A stretch of 64,000 nt of DNA, taken from assembly GCA_026315105.1 (NCBI GenBank), contig CM048745.1:545593358-545657357 (forward strand), read 5' to 3'. Shown piece after piece: positions 33,650 to 43,709 of this stretch. Below the pieces are notes generated by a model. That model made no database searches and was not told the origin of the DNA. It saw only the letters and a program-made list of their open reading frames with translations. The translations under genes and the position numbers were made by a program. How positions within the stretch are numbered: the stretch's first letter is position 1; the number at the start of each line of letters is the position of its first letter. This stretch comes from Locusta migratoria (lineage: Eukaryota; Arthropoda; Insecta; Orthoptera; Acrididae).

Positions 33650-33812
33650 CTTATAAAACTGCCTGGAAGATTAAAATTGTGTGTAGGAACCGGGATTCAA
33701 ACCTGGGAACTTCGCCTTTCGCGGGCAAGCGTTCTATCGTTGAGCTATCCCGGCACGCTTCACGGACGTTCTTCAAAACTTTACTTCTGCCAGTACCTCG
33801 CCTCCTTCTTTC
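33650..33812 (-). mobile_element. SINE family D (second tRNA-derived family)
   Basis: Minus-strand copy: GATAGCTCAAC-like A box and GGTTTGAATCCC B box, then the 5' unit GGAGGCGAGGTACTGGCAGA at 33793-33812 (minus sense). The tail side starts ACTGCCTGGAAGATTAAAAT. Confidence 0.8.
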
Positions 33813-33839
33813 CAGACTTTACAGATGTTCTCTTAAGGA

Positions 33840-33916
33840 AGTTAGGAAGGTAGGAGGCGAGGTACTGGCAGAAGTAAAGTTGTAAGGACGGGCCGTGAAG
33901 CGTGCAGGGATTGCTC
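33840..33916 (+). mobile_element. SINE family D, 5' part, head-to-head copy
   Basis: Plus-strand GGAGGCGAGGTACTGGCAGA, then AAGTAAAGTTGTAAGGACGG and CCGTGAAGCGTGC, ending at GGGATTGCTCC. With the minus-strand copy just left it makes a hairpin with about 50 bp arms (33753-33812 and 33852-33905). Confidence 0.75.
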
Positions 33917-34271
33917 CATTGATCTCTATACTACGTGGATGTTGAACTAAAGATTTCTTAGCGTGCCAGCCAAAGATGTTCGTATTCTGTTTCTTGACTA
34001 ACTACAACATGGGTGCTACGAAGTATTCCAAGAAAACGAAAAGCAAATATGTTTCGATTCTGTACTCACGCGAGTCTATTACGTAGCATATTGACATAAA
34101 TTTCAAATCCAGAGGTAACCTAGCTATTATTTGTCACATACTAACTAATGGAAATTAGTTTGTATAATCACGACATGGCGGATAATTCAAATTCGAGTGT
34201 AAAACATATGACTGTTCAGGCACGCTGTGGTTCTATGCTCAGTCTCCAGAGTTATACATCCAGGTTATATA
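33917..34271. other. Unassigned DNA
   Basis: No recognisable features. Confidence 0.4.
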
Positions 34272-34417
34272 GAGATCACTGGATTGCTCAGACGGTAGAG
34301 CGTTTGCCCGCGATAGGCGAAGACCACAGGTTCGAATCCCTGTTCCGTCACACAAATTTAATCTGTCAGCAAGTTTCATATTAGCTCACATTCTGCTGCA
34401 GAGTAAAAATTTCATTA
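34272..34417 (+). mobile_element. SINE family D, tRNA-head to 3' end
   Basis: TTGCTCAGACGGTAGAGCG (A box), GGTTCGAATCC (B box), then TTTAATCTGTCAGCAAGTTT, CTGCTGCAGAGTAAAAATTT. Followed without a gap by a second unit. Confidence 0.8.
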
Positions 34418-34722
34418 TTGAAACATCCCTTAGGCTATGGGTAAGCAATGTCTACACACTACACCATATTCTTAGTGCTAGTCCTGCAAGGATCGCAGAT
34501 GAACTTCTGTGGAGTTTGGAAAATAGGAGATGGGGTAATGACGGAAGTAAAGTTGTGAGGACGGATCCTGAAGAGTGCCAGGATAGCTCAGACGGTAGAG
34601 AGTTTGCCCGCGAAACGCAAAGGTCCCAGGTTCAAATCCCGGTTCCGGCACACATTTGTAATCTGCCAGGAACTTTCATATCAGTGCACACTCCGCTGGA
34701 GAGTGAAAATTTCATTCTACGT
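34418..34722 (+). mobile_element. SINE family D, longer unit in tandem
   Basis: Starts AAACATCCCTTAGGCTATGG, then TAGTCCTGCAAGGATCGCAG, GGAAGTAAAGTTGTGAGGAC, A box TAGCTCAGACGGTAGAG, B box GGTTCAAATCC, 3' end TCTGCCAGGAACTTTCATAT and AGAGTGAAAATTTCATT. It directly follows the previous copy, so this family can form tandem units. Confidence 0.8.
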
Positions 34723-34829
34723 AATTTATACTATATGCCGATGACAGGCAATGATTCTTTCTACAGTGCAGAGGAACTCCTGGGCTCTTAGTCTAATGGG
34801 AATGACTTTACGAAACTGCGAGTTTCAGT

Positions 34830-35030
34830 AATAGTGGGCGTGGTTTCTGACAGGACGTGTACTTGAGTAATCCGTGTAGGTGTCGTCATCGCTGTCCCCC
34901 CAGTGGTGTAGGGGTCAGCGCAACCGCATAGAAAGCAGGAGACCCGTGTTAGGATGTCAGATGGGTACACATTATCAACTTCACCCACACGCAGGTAATG
35001 CCATACATTTCATGAATATGAGTAAGCTAC
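34830..35030 (+). mobile_element. SINE family E
   Basis: Plus-strand CCCAGTGGTGTAGGGGTCAG, TAGAAAGCAGGAGACCCGTG, then the TACACATTATCAACTT tail and ATGCCATACATTTCATGAAT. The B box has decayed. Other copies lie at 36890, 37255 and 45085. Confidence 0.8.
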
Positions 35031-35239
35031 GGTTCTGAATTTACTGCTGGCATGATATACCCGTAAAGTGGAAGTTTTAGTTCTGAGGCGAGCATGCCAG
35101 TCACTTGGTCGCCTATCTAGGTAATTGCTGTTCATTGATATGAGGCCAAGGGCTATGGGAAACCGGTGTGCTAGTTCATCGTGTTCGGTGAGACGGAAAG
35201 AAGGAAATTAATAGAGTCCAACGGTTAATCAATTTAAAA

Positions 35240-36304
35240 ATGGTTAAAGCTTACAGAACGACATCCAGCGAAGCACTTTGTGTTCTTTCAGGTCTCATGC
35301 CTATAACACTTAAGATACAGGAAATAGCTAAATATTATAACCTGGTCAAAACCAAAGACGCCAAACAGACAATCGACATCGCCCTAGAGTACAGAAGCTG
35401 GGCACACCCAGCAGACTTTACAAGGATAATTGAGAAGGACGCCAGCAAAAGCTACGCTGTTGAAGTATACACAGATGGAAGCAAATCAGACGACGGAGTG
35501 GGTTCAGGGATAGCAATATTTGTTAATAAGAGGCTTACTTACCAGATACAGCTAAAACTGTCTAATGAATGCTCAAACAATCAAGCGGAACAATTTGCCA
35601 TCGTCAATGCTCTTGAGTTCATAAATAATCTCTCAAATGCTGATACAACTGCAGTAATTCACACCGACAGCAGAATTACTTTGGACTCTTTGCGAAATCC
35701 GAAAAACCACAACTTGTTGATTGAAGAAATAAGAAGTAATATCAGAAGGTTGCAGACACACAACTGGCTGGTGCATTTCGAATGGGTTAAGGCACATCAA
35801 GGGATATGGGGAAATGAACTAGCGGGCAACCTTGCTAAAAGAGCAGCCCGATCACGACAGTCAACACGCTATAACGAAATACCTACAAGTGCCGTAAAGA
35901 AGAAACTTCGAGAAGAGTTTAGAAACAAATGGGACATTGAGTGGCACAGAACAAAAAACGGGGGAAGCACTAAACCGTATTTTCCTACAATCCGACAACG
36001 TTTAATGATTAGACTTCCAATATCTCCGAATTTTACAGCTATGCTAACAGGCCATGGGAAACTGAAAGCCTACTATCAGCGGTTCAAAATAATTGAAGAC
36101 GGAACGTGCACATGTAACAGTGCTGTCCAAACTATTGACCACGTGCTTTTCGACTGCTGCAATTTATTGAAAGAGAGGGACCATCTCAGGAAAAAAATAG
36201 CTGCCAAAGGAGGAGGATGGCCCGTCAGTAAATATGACTTAGTACATAAATACACTACTGACTTTTACAATTTTTGTAATTCAATAAGATTTCCTAATGT
36301 ATAA
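35240..36304 (+). CDS. LINE ORF2 C terminus: RNase H domain and CCHC knuckle
   Basis: Uninterrupted 354-residue frame from an ATG at the insertion edge. Residues 4-17 (AYRTTSSEALCVLS) are the linker after the reverse transcriptase. Residues about 74-205 are an RNase H domain, which degrades RNA in RNA-DNA hybrids: VYTDGS with Asp79, NNQAEQFA with Glu117, HTDSR with Asp143, HQGIWGNELAGNLAKRA with His186. The usual last acidic residue of the GNExAD motif is Gly196 here, so catalysis is doubtful. Cys290, Cys292, His301 and Cys306 form a C-x-C-x8-H-x4-C knuckle typical of this LINE group. The lack of stops suggests a fairly recent insertion. As a 5'-truncated fragment without its own promoter it is unlikely to be expressed. 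Confidence 0.88.
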   Translation: MVKAYRTTSSEALCVLSGLMPITLKIQEIAKYYNLVKTKDAKQTIDIALEYRSWAHPADFTRIIEKDASKSYAVEVYTDGSKSDDGVGSGIAIFVNKRLTYQIQLKLSNECSNNQAEQFAIVNALEFINNLSNADTTAVIHTDSRITLDSLRNPKNHNLLIEEIRSNIRRLQTHNWLVHFEWVKAHQGIWGNELAGNLAKRAARSRQSTRYNEIPTSAVKKKLREEFRNKWDIEWHRTKNGGSTKPYFPTIRQRLMIRLPISPNFTAMLTGHGKLKAYYQRFKIIEDGTCTCNSAVQTIDHVLFDCCNLLKERDHLRKKIAAKGGGWPVSKYDLVHKYTTDFYNFCNSIRFPNV

Positions 36305-36350
36305 AACTTTTACAATTTTTGTAATTAATTAAGATTTCCTGATGTATAAA
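36261..36350 (+). repeat. 45-bp tandem duplication across LINE stop codon
   Basis: Two adjacent 45-bp units (36261-36305 and 36306-36350). Both start ACTTTTACAATTTTTGTAAT and end GATTTCCT-ATGTATAAA; they differ at a few positions. The stop codon of the RNase H frame is in unit 1, so unit 2 is untranslated. Confidence 0.95.
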
Positions 36351-36497
36351 ATTGTTTGTTCCTTTGTAAACCCTGTCAACTTGTATACTGTACTTGTGTT
36401 TGTAAGAACATTTGATGTAACCGCCTGAATCAAACCATCAAACATGTAATATTGCTATGTAATGGAGCATGTTAAATAATAAACAAATTAAAAAAAG

Positions 36498-36660
36498 GGT
36501 TATGGTTTAACGTCCCGTCGAGAACGCGGCCTCATTGGAGACAGAGCACAAGTTGGGGAAGGGTTGGACTGTGGGAAGGAAATCGACCCCGACCATCCAT
36601 AGGACCCATCCCGGTCTATGGCTGGAGGCATTTAGGTAAATCACCGTTCTGTAAAAGTGC
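36498..36660. mobile_element. SINE-like family F fragment
   Basis: GTTATGGTTTAACGTCCCGT, GAGACAGAGCACAAGTTGGG, CATCCCGGTCTATGGCTGG, GGCATTTAGGTAAATCACCG. I recognise this as an abundant insect repeat type from memory; the tRNA part is not included. An (AAT)n run follows at 36677-36706. Confidence 0.5.
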
Positions 36661-36889
36661 TCGGCCTTATCGGTATAACTGATAATAATAATAATAATAA
36701 CAATAATTCACCAGTAAACAAGCACTATTCGACGTTAGCGAAGATTCGTCCTACCTTCAGGGGAAAAAAGAAATGGGAGAGCTTCTTACATTAATGACCG
36801 AGGAACAAACCCAGCACTGCTTGAATTTGTAGTGAAACCATCAGTAGTCGGGGTTGAAGACTTCCGGAATTAGATTACCGTATATTAAC

Positions 36890-37075
36890 AGAAAATATGT
36901 CATCAACTGCGAATGGGCAAAGCTGTAAATGTGTACCCAGCCGGGATTCGAACCTGGGTCTTCTGGTTTTTAGGCAGTTGCGGTGACTCCTACACCACTG
37001 GGGACACAGTGATCAGCACACCTGCAGGGACTATCTAATCACGCTTCCCGTCACGTACAAATTCCCAGCTTTACC
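36890..37075 (-). mobile_element. SINE family E, minus strand
   Basis: Minus-strand copy with B box GGTTCGAATCC, A-box side CCAGTGGTGTAGGAGTCACC, and GACGGGAAGCGTG at its 5' side. Together with the plus-strand copy 180 bp to the right it forms a large inverted repeat. Confidence 0.85.
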
Positions 37076-37254
37076 CTGCTCAAAGTACTAAAACACGTAG
37101 TTTTAAAACTAATTCCCGTAAGAGTAAGGGCCACAAACTTGCCCACCCCTCCCCACTAACGAAAGGATGATTGCCCGTCACCGGAAATATATATATGGCG
37201 TGGGTTCCGAAAGTTGTTATTCTTTCATATTCGCAGAATATATGAGTACTGTGG

Positions 37255-37455
37255 GCAGTTTAAGGGTGGGAATGTGTACCTGACGGGAGGCGTGCTTAGG
37301 TAGTCCTTGCATGTGCGGTGATCACTTTGTCCCCGGTGGTGTAGTGGTCACCGCTACTGCCTAGAAAGCAGGAGAACAGGGTTCCAGTCCCGACTCGGTA
37401 CATATTTTCAGCTCTACCCATTCGCAGTTGATGTCATATATCTTGAGAATATGAA
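37255..37455 (+). mobile_element. SINE family E, plus strand
   Basis: ACGGGAGGCGTGCTTAGG, CCGGTGGTGTAGTGGTCACC, B-box relic GGTTCCAGTCC, tail TTTTCAGCTCTACCCATTCG and GTTGATGTCATATATC. Confidence 0.85.
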
Positions 37456-40125
37456 ATAATAACAACTGCAGGATCAAAAGTGAAGTCTGTTCTTTTGTAA
37501 CAGACCACATATATGTAGATTATTACCAGGCGGAGATTCCTAAATCAAATATTGTAGCGTAAAGCGTTTCTAGGACCTATTTGGGACTAAGATCTAAATT
37601 TATTAATAATGAAGATTGGGATAAAGTTTAAGAGAATTGGTCGAACGATCCGGAAATGAAATGGGCTACCATAGTACTGAGGAAGGATGATACACTTTTG
37701 AAGTTCCTTAAATATGATAATGGTACTATGAGGAATACTACAGCGGCACTTCAGTTGAAGAAGATGGGGTCATCTCTGAAAAGGGTAGCTCCAAATGTTG
37801 AAAAGACAAACATAAGTACAAAAGATTGTCTTCGAAAAAATCATGGGTAACAGCTGATAGAAGAAAGAAAGAAAAAAGAAATATAGAATTTACGTTTCAG
37901 AGATAAGTCACTTGTAACTGCAACAGGAAAGAAGTACACGGAATCCAAGGTGAAATGGTTGCAGGAAGAATGTGAAGTAATGAAAAAGTAAATGACCTTT
38001 GATAGAAATGAATCAGATTATACAAAAGTGACAGAAACCTTCAGTTACACGTCCGTCGTGCTATAATACCTTTTACCAAATGGCATGTACTTCGAGCATT
38101 TGCTTTAGCCACATGAAATGGAAAGAAATACCTGAACGAATAAGCTGGAACTATTGAAACAAAACACAGAAATGAAACAAACACACAACAACGAAAAAGT
38201 GCCTATAATTTTAAAGCAATTAATCTTATGTTAGCAGAAAGTTCTTTGCTTCTTTTCAACTGCTGTATTCATTCTACAGAAGTTTCCCATTTATTTGTTA
38301 ACACACTGTACATTCTATATGAATAAACATACAGACCGTGGGCAGACTTCTACCTAAGCATTAAATGTACATATTTTTATAACTTGCCGCCCAACTTTGT
38401 AGGTGAAAGTTATCTTGTTGGTGCAACCAGCTCGAAGACTCGTTCATTACCCAGTGAATCGCGTCTAGATGGCAATAATACAAAAACAAATACCGTCTGG
38501 AGTTCTCGGTTTCAACGGGTGTGGGTAATGTGGTTTCTTCGAGAGTGAGGCAACGCACATAATGCAGCTGAAAGCATCCTACGATGGCCGTTTAAGACGC
38601 ACTGATATAATTCAAATATCGCTTCATCATAATCAGATTTGAATATATCAACAGCTCTTTTTCGCCTGTTTGATTCTAGAGGCAAATGGTTTCGGCATTC
38701 AGTTGTGCCATTTACTCTCACATGGTGACTGAACTGCTACTGCCAAGCAAAATATCATGGAAAGGCAAATCAGTATCTGCCACGTCGCCACACACAAATG
38801 AACTATCTGAGTACAGCTGAAGTTGACTCGTTGCCAAACGATTTTGCATTATACGGATTCCACAAGTTGTTGGTACGTTTGTCCCATCGCTGCTAAGTGT
38901 AGCACACACCTACCTATAACAAATTGTCTTTCCTCCAATAAACGTCCCATCTGATTGCAATATTTGGTCATTTGACCTGATAATGAGCTTTGACTAAAGT
39001 CAGATATGGCGTTAGTTTATTGTGAGGCAGTTATTTTAGTCAGATAATGCAGTATACAAAAGCTTTAATGTTAAGCAATATGACTTGAGAGATCCTTATT
39101 GCGTCGTAATCATGCACAGGGCACGTGGCCATTCACGCGAAACGTTAAGAGAAGCGTTTGAAGCGAACTATTATGTATCTGAATGTGAATTTTCATGAAT
39201 AAATATGTAATAGGGCATTTTATTCTGAGTAAAGTACTTGTCAATATTTCCATTTTGCATGCGAGGAAGCTTTAAACACACTGTACAGTGGCGATTAAGA
39301 AAATTAATATTACTGCAAACCTAAAGTATGCGTAATAATTCACTCGAAGTATCTCAGCAGATTAATGAACTCGTGGCGCTGAACATAACACACAATAAGT
39401 ATTATCAAGGGACCAACCATCTTGTGATGTCAACATGCAACTCCCATTCTGCAGGGTAAATATCTATAATAACTTACTCACATCACCATTAGTTAAAAAC
39501 TTTATAATGTGTTCATAAAAGTGTTCATTCATATACATAACTTTGAACTTGCGAAACGTAGTTCGGATTCAGTAATAAAATGTACACCTAATTGGAGCTT
39601 CAACAGTCTCCTAGTTAGTTACGAAAATCGCACATACATCTGTAACAGATTCACGCGTCATATATTGTTAAGAGTCGATTAATTTAAATGTATAGTGACT
39701 ATATGCTGTATCCCCATATGAAGAGTTAACAAAGTGGCCTGTAATTTCTTAGATCTTTTTTTCGAAACTTAAAATTTAATTGTACATTGTAATCTGTCCT
39801 TTAAATGTAAACGACAACACTCCTGAATAGCACTACCTGTCACCTTGTGTTCTTATATATTTGCTTAATTTGTAAACTAGGGGTTAATTGCTCTCCTGAT
39901 TAGGCATATATTTTATTGATGACTCTGAACTTTTTCTTACAAGTTCAAAGTTTCTAGGTGAGTGAAAGTCCTCTTTGGTATTTTTACCGTTGAATTTTTC
40001 AGTTTAAAAAGAAAAATTCTTATAAAATCTATGTACTTGGTTCCTTTTTGAACATTTAATATAAAATTTAAAAAAGTAAAATATCGAAGGTCAATGTTGA
40101 ATACCAAGCTATAGCAAGGGAAATG
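37456..40125. other. Unassigned AT-rich DNA, 2.7 kb
   Basis: The longest stretch without a recognised repeat. Small frames (37656-37850 plus; 38512-38721 and 38718-38909 minus, overlapping end to start) show no domain. I see no splice-supported exon. It may be unique DNA or very old repeats. Confidence 0.45.
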
Positions 40126-40222
40126 AAATTTTCACTCTGCAGAGGAAAGTGCGTTGATAGCAGAATCTTTGTCTTGTCCGCGCAAAGGAAATGTCCTGGG
40201 TTCAAGTTCCGGTACCGTAAAA
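40126..40222. mobile_element. Scrambled SINE D fragments
   Basis: The left piece TTTTCACTCTGCAGAGG is the 3' end of family D in minus orientation. The right piece CCTGGGTTCAAGTTCCGG is its B-box region in plus orientation. The opposite orientation implies rearrangement. Confidence 0.5.
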
Positions 40223-41362
<1,140 letters not shown>

Positions 41363-41660
41363 GCGCCCCAACATCTCTAGAAACTCAATGATTACTTCGG
41401 ATTCGTATTACGGCGTGGGCTGTGTACGCTCCAATTCCATTAAATGCGATAAAGTTCTATCGACTCGATTGCATTGGAGCTGATTAAGAAAGTACTGGAA
41501 ACTGGAAATCACGAGAAAACTACGTGAATGTTCATAAATCGGCTACGACGAAATGGTTACGGCTAGAATACGATTCCTTATATATCTTATAATGTAAATT
41601 CTTTTATATAACTGGATTCTTCCGTCGCTTCTTGGTAGAACGCTTCCATATTTAAGGTTT

Positions 41661-41705
41661 ATTTACTAACTAGTTTTCGGCTTATTAGGCCATCGTCAGG
41701 TAAAC
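41661..41705 (-). ncRNA. Hammerhead-ribozyme-like motif, left arm
   Basis: Reverse complement of the right-arm motif and identical to it over the 45 bases of stems, core and cleavage site: GTTTAC, CTGACGA, T, GGC-loop-GCC, GAA, AACTAGTT, A, GTAAAT. Read on the minus strand; see the right-arm entry for pairing. Confidence 0.65.
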
Positions 41706-42033
41706 TCTTGACATGCGTCGACAAAGACGATATTGCTTGGTTCTCAAAGATGGTAAAACAAACATACAATACAGACTGGAAATAAACAAACATTTAGCCA
41801 AAAATCCCCAGCTAGTGCTAAATGACCAGGTACAGTTGAACATATCCCCACTGTTAAGCTTCACATAATGTAAACAAAACATCTACCTACCACAGACCAA
41901 CTTAATGTCACAGGTAGAGTCTCCATTCCTACCATGTTTACTTTTAGACTTTAAGATAAAACAATATATATAATAAATTGCTGCAGTGTCAATAATGTTA
42001 ACATAGTTTTTAATTCATTAATATTTGAAATGT

Positions 42034-42242
42034 TCAAATGTTTGTAGAACTTATGGGACTTAGCTACGGGGTCAACAGTCCCTAAGCTTACAAACTACTT
42101 ATGAACTAGCTAAGACTAAGGACGGCACAAATATCCATGCCCGAGGGGGGATTAGAACTCCCGACCGTAGTGGCCGTGCAGACCGTGACTGGAGCGCCTC
42201 AGTCCCCTCGGCCGGCAAAGCGCCTCAGTCCCCTCGGCCGGC
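42034..42242 (-). mobile_element. tRNA-derived SINE, subfamily A, in foldback loop
   Basis: Perfect 14-bp TSD AATATTTGAAATGT (42020-42033 and 42243-42256). Contains a small tandem duplication of its 5' end (AGCGCCTCAGTCCCCTCGG twice, about 42193-42240). The B box is mutated (GGATTAGAACTCC in plus sense). Confidence 0.95.
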
Positions 42243-42464
42243 AATATTTGAAATGTAATGTGTTTCACCCTGTTCACTCGCAAATTACAATGTAAACATG
42301 TTAAGGAGGCCACTGATTACGTGAACATTATTCTGCATGGCAACAGATATTGTTTGTAATTCCAACAAATGTCATATCTAAAGACCAAGTAATCTGTGTA
42401 TTGTATCTTTGTTTTACCATCTTTGAGAACCAAGCAATAGCGTCTTTGTCGACGCATGCCAACA

Positions 42465-42509
42465 GTTTACCTGACGATGGCCTAATAAGCCGAAAACTAG
42501 TTAGTAAAT
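42465..42509 (+). ncRNA. Hammerhead-ribozyme-like motif, right arm
   Basis: Type I layout. Stem I is GTTTAC (42465-42470) with GTAAAT (42504-42509), five Watson-Crick pairs plus G-T. The consensus core CTGACGA is at 42471-42477 (CUGANGA with N = C), then a bulged T. Stem II is GGC/GCC (42479-42481 with 42489-42491), loop CTAATAA. GAA then the stem III palindrome AACTAGTT (42495-42502) follow, with the cleavage-site base A at 42503. All invariant core positions are present. Such a short palindromic stem III usually works as a dimer in known retroelement hammerheads. Cleavage is inferred, not shown. Confidence 0.7.
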
Positions 42510-42569
42510 AAACAAAATTTAGTAGAGCAAAAACAGTTTGTTTGTTTTCAACCTTAAATTCTTTTAATT

Positions 42570-42767
42570 CAAAAATCAAATATTTGTATAGTCTATGGGA
42601 CTTAACTACGGGGTCATCAGTCCCTAAACTTACAAACTACTTATAAACTACTTACGAACTAGGACGGCACAAATATCCATGCCCGAGAGGGGATTCGAAC
42701 CCCCGACCGTAGTGGCCGTGCGGACCGTGACTGAAGCGCCTTAGTCCCCGCGGCCACCGCAGCCGGC
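42570..42767 (-). mobile_element. tRNA-derived SINE, subfamily A, with TSD
   Basis: Full-length minus-strand copy, TSD TTCTTTTAATT (42559-42569 and 42768-42778). Confidence 0.96.
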
Positions 42768-43229
42768 TTCTTTTAATTAAACGCTGCTTCCGTATAAGGA
42801 CATTCCTACAAATTTCTCAATTTTAGAGAACACACGCATGTGGCAAATCAGTTTCTTTCCTTGTGACAATCGTGAATGCTTATGTTATTTTAAGTGACAA
42901 TATATCTGATTTCTCCTTTACGACAGTGAAATATTCTTTGTTACTCTTCAATCCATTTATGAGAACCTATTCTCTTTATAAGAGTGCTAGCTGGTACCCA
43001 GCTCGTCTTAACTTGTTTAATGACGTGTGCTACTTCAGTGGCCCTTCAAATACAGTGACCGGTGAGATAGGCGCTCCACCTATACTGTACTATGCCCGTA
43101 ACTTTCGCGTAAGAGCAAGAGGTAAGTTGACAAACTTTTATCGCAGTCAGATGAACGTTATGGCAGCGCACAAAATAAGAACTAACGGACAAATATATAT
43201 GAGGTTTACAATCTTCCGTTATTCCATCT

Positions 43230-43690
43230 CCTTCTTTCCTTTGTCTCTGTTCACCTGCTTCTCCCCCCGTCCCCTACAGTCCTTTTCTCTGTCCATTTCC
43301 TCCTCCCCTCCCTCTGTTCATCTCCTTTCACCTGTCTGTCACCATCTCCCCTCTATCATCCCCACTCCCCTACCCAGGGGACTCATTGTTCTTTCGTTAG
43401 TACGTGCGTGGCGAGCACGTGGCCCCGAGCACATTCAGTTTTACTTCCTTTTTTACTTCCCGGACTGCATTTCCTTTCCCCCTTCCCTTCCTTCCTATCC
43501 TCACTCCCTCCCCTCCCGTCCTGGGGACTGATAACCTCAGCAGTTTAGTCCCCCTATCCTAGCCAAACAAACCAACGAAAACCAATCTATCATTACCCTC
43601 CTATCCCCTCTTTCTGTCCGTCTCCTTTACCTTCTCTTTGTCCGTCTCTTCCCTCTCCTTTCTGTCCGTCTCCTCCTCCACCTACTCATC
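43230..43690. repeat. Polypyrimidine tract with LINE 3'-end fragment
   Basis: Strong strand asymmetry: C/T-rich on the plus strand with short irregular units such as TCTTTCTGTCCGTCTCCT. At about 43510-43583 it is interrupted by GGGGACTGATAACCTCAGCA and a CCAAACAAACCAACGAAA tail. That resembles the 3' end of the I-type LINE at 29290-29358. A 222-codon frame across this block (from a GTG at 42863) is Pro/Ser/Phe-rich by composition and is not a gene. Confidence 0.7.
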
Positions 43691-43709
43691 ACAGACATAG
43701 AAACATATA

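Larger units (their letters stand above)
35236..36495 (+). mobile_element. R1/LOA/I-group LINE, 5'-truncated copy with open ORF2 end
   Basis: Insertion starting at AAAATGG near 35236 and ending in an A-rich tail (ATAAACAAATTAAAAAAA, to about 36495). Carries the C-terminal 354 codons of ORF2 and a 3' untranslated region of about 190 bp that begins with a tandem duplication. Reverse transcriptase and endonuclease are missing. No convincing TSD; CAAWTTAAAAA occurs at both edges but is low complexity. Confidence 0.85.
41657..42513. mobile_element. Foldback element with ribozyme-like arms
   Basis: The left arm (41657-41777) and right arm (42392-42513) are reverse complements. The outer 50 bp are nearly identical and similarity decays inward (GT/CGACAAAGACG, GCTTGGTTCTCAAAGATGGT). 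The loop holds about 600 bp including a SINE (42034-42242). Each arm carries a complete hammerhead-like motif. No reverse transcriptase is seen. The architecture could be a deleted Penelope-like element with inverted terminal copies, or a foldback that picked up a ribozyme end. Confidence 0.75.

Noticed and set aside
34290..34355. tRNA gene candidates in SINE D copies (also 34577-34650)
   Set aside because: Good A and B boxes, but the acceptor stems fail and the same 3' sequence follows each copy, as in SINEs.
38512..38909. Two minus-strand frames overlapping by 4 bp (ATG/TGA-like junction)
   Set aside because: Bacterial-style overlap has no meaning in this eukaryotic context; neither frame has a domain.
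42863..43531. 222-codon open frame on the plus strand
   Set aside because: It starts at GTG, its second half is Pro/Ser-rich because of the polypyrimidine tract, and it has no domain.
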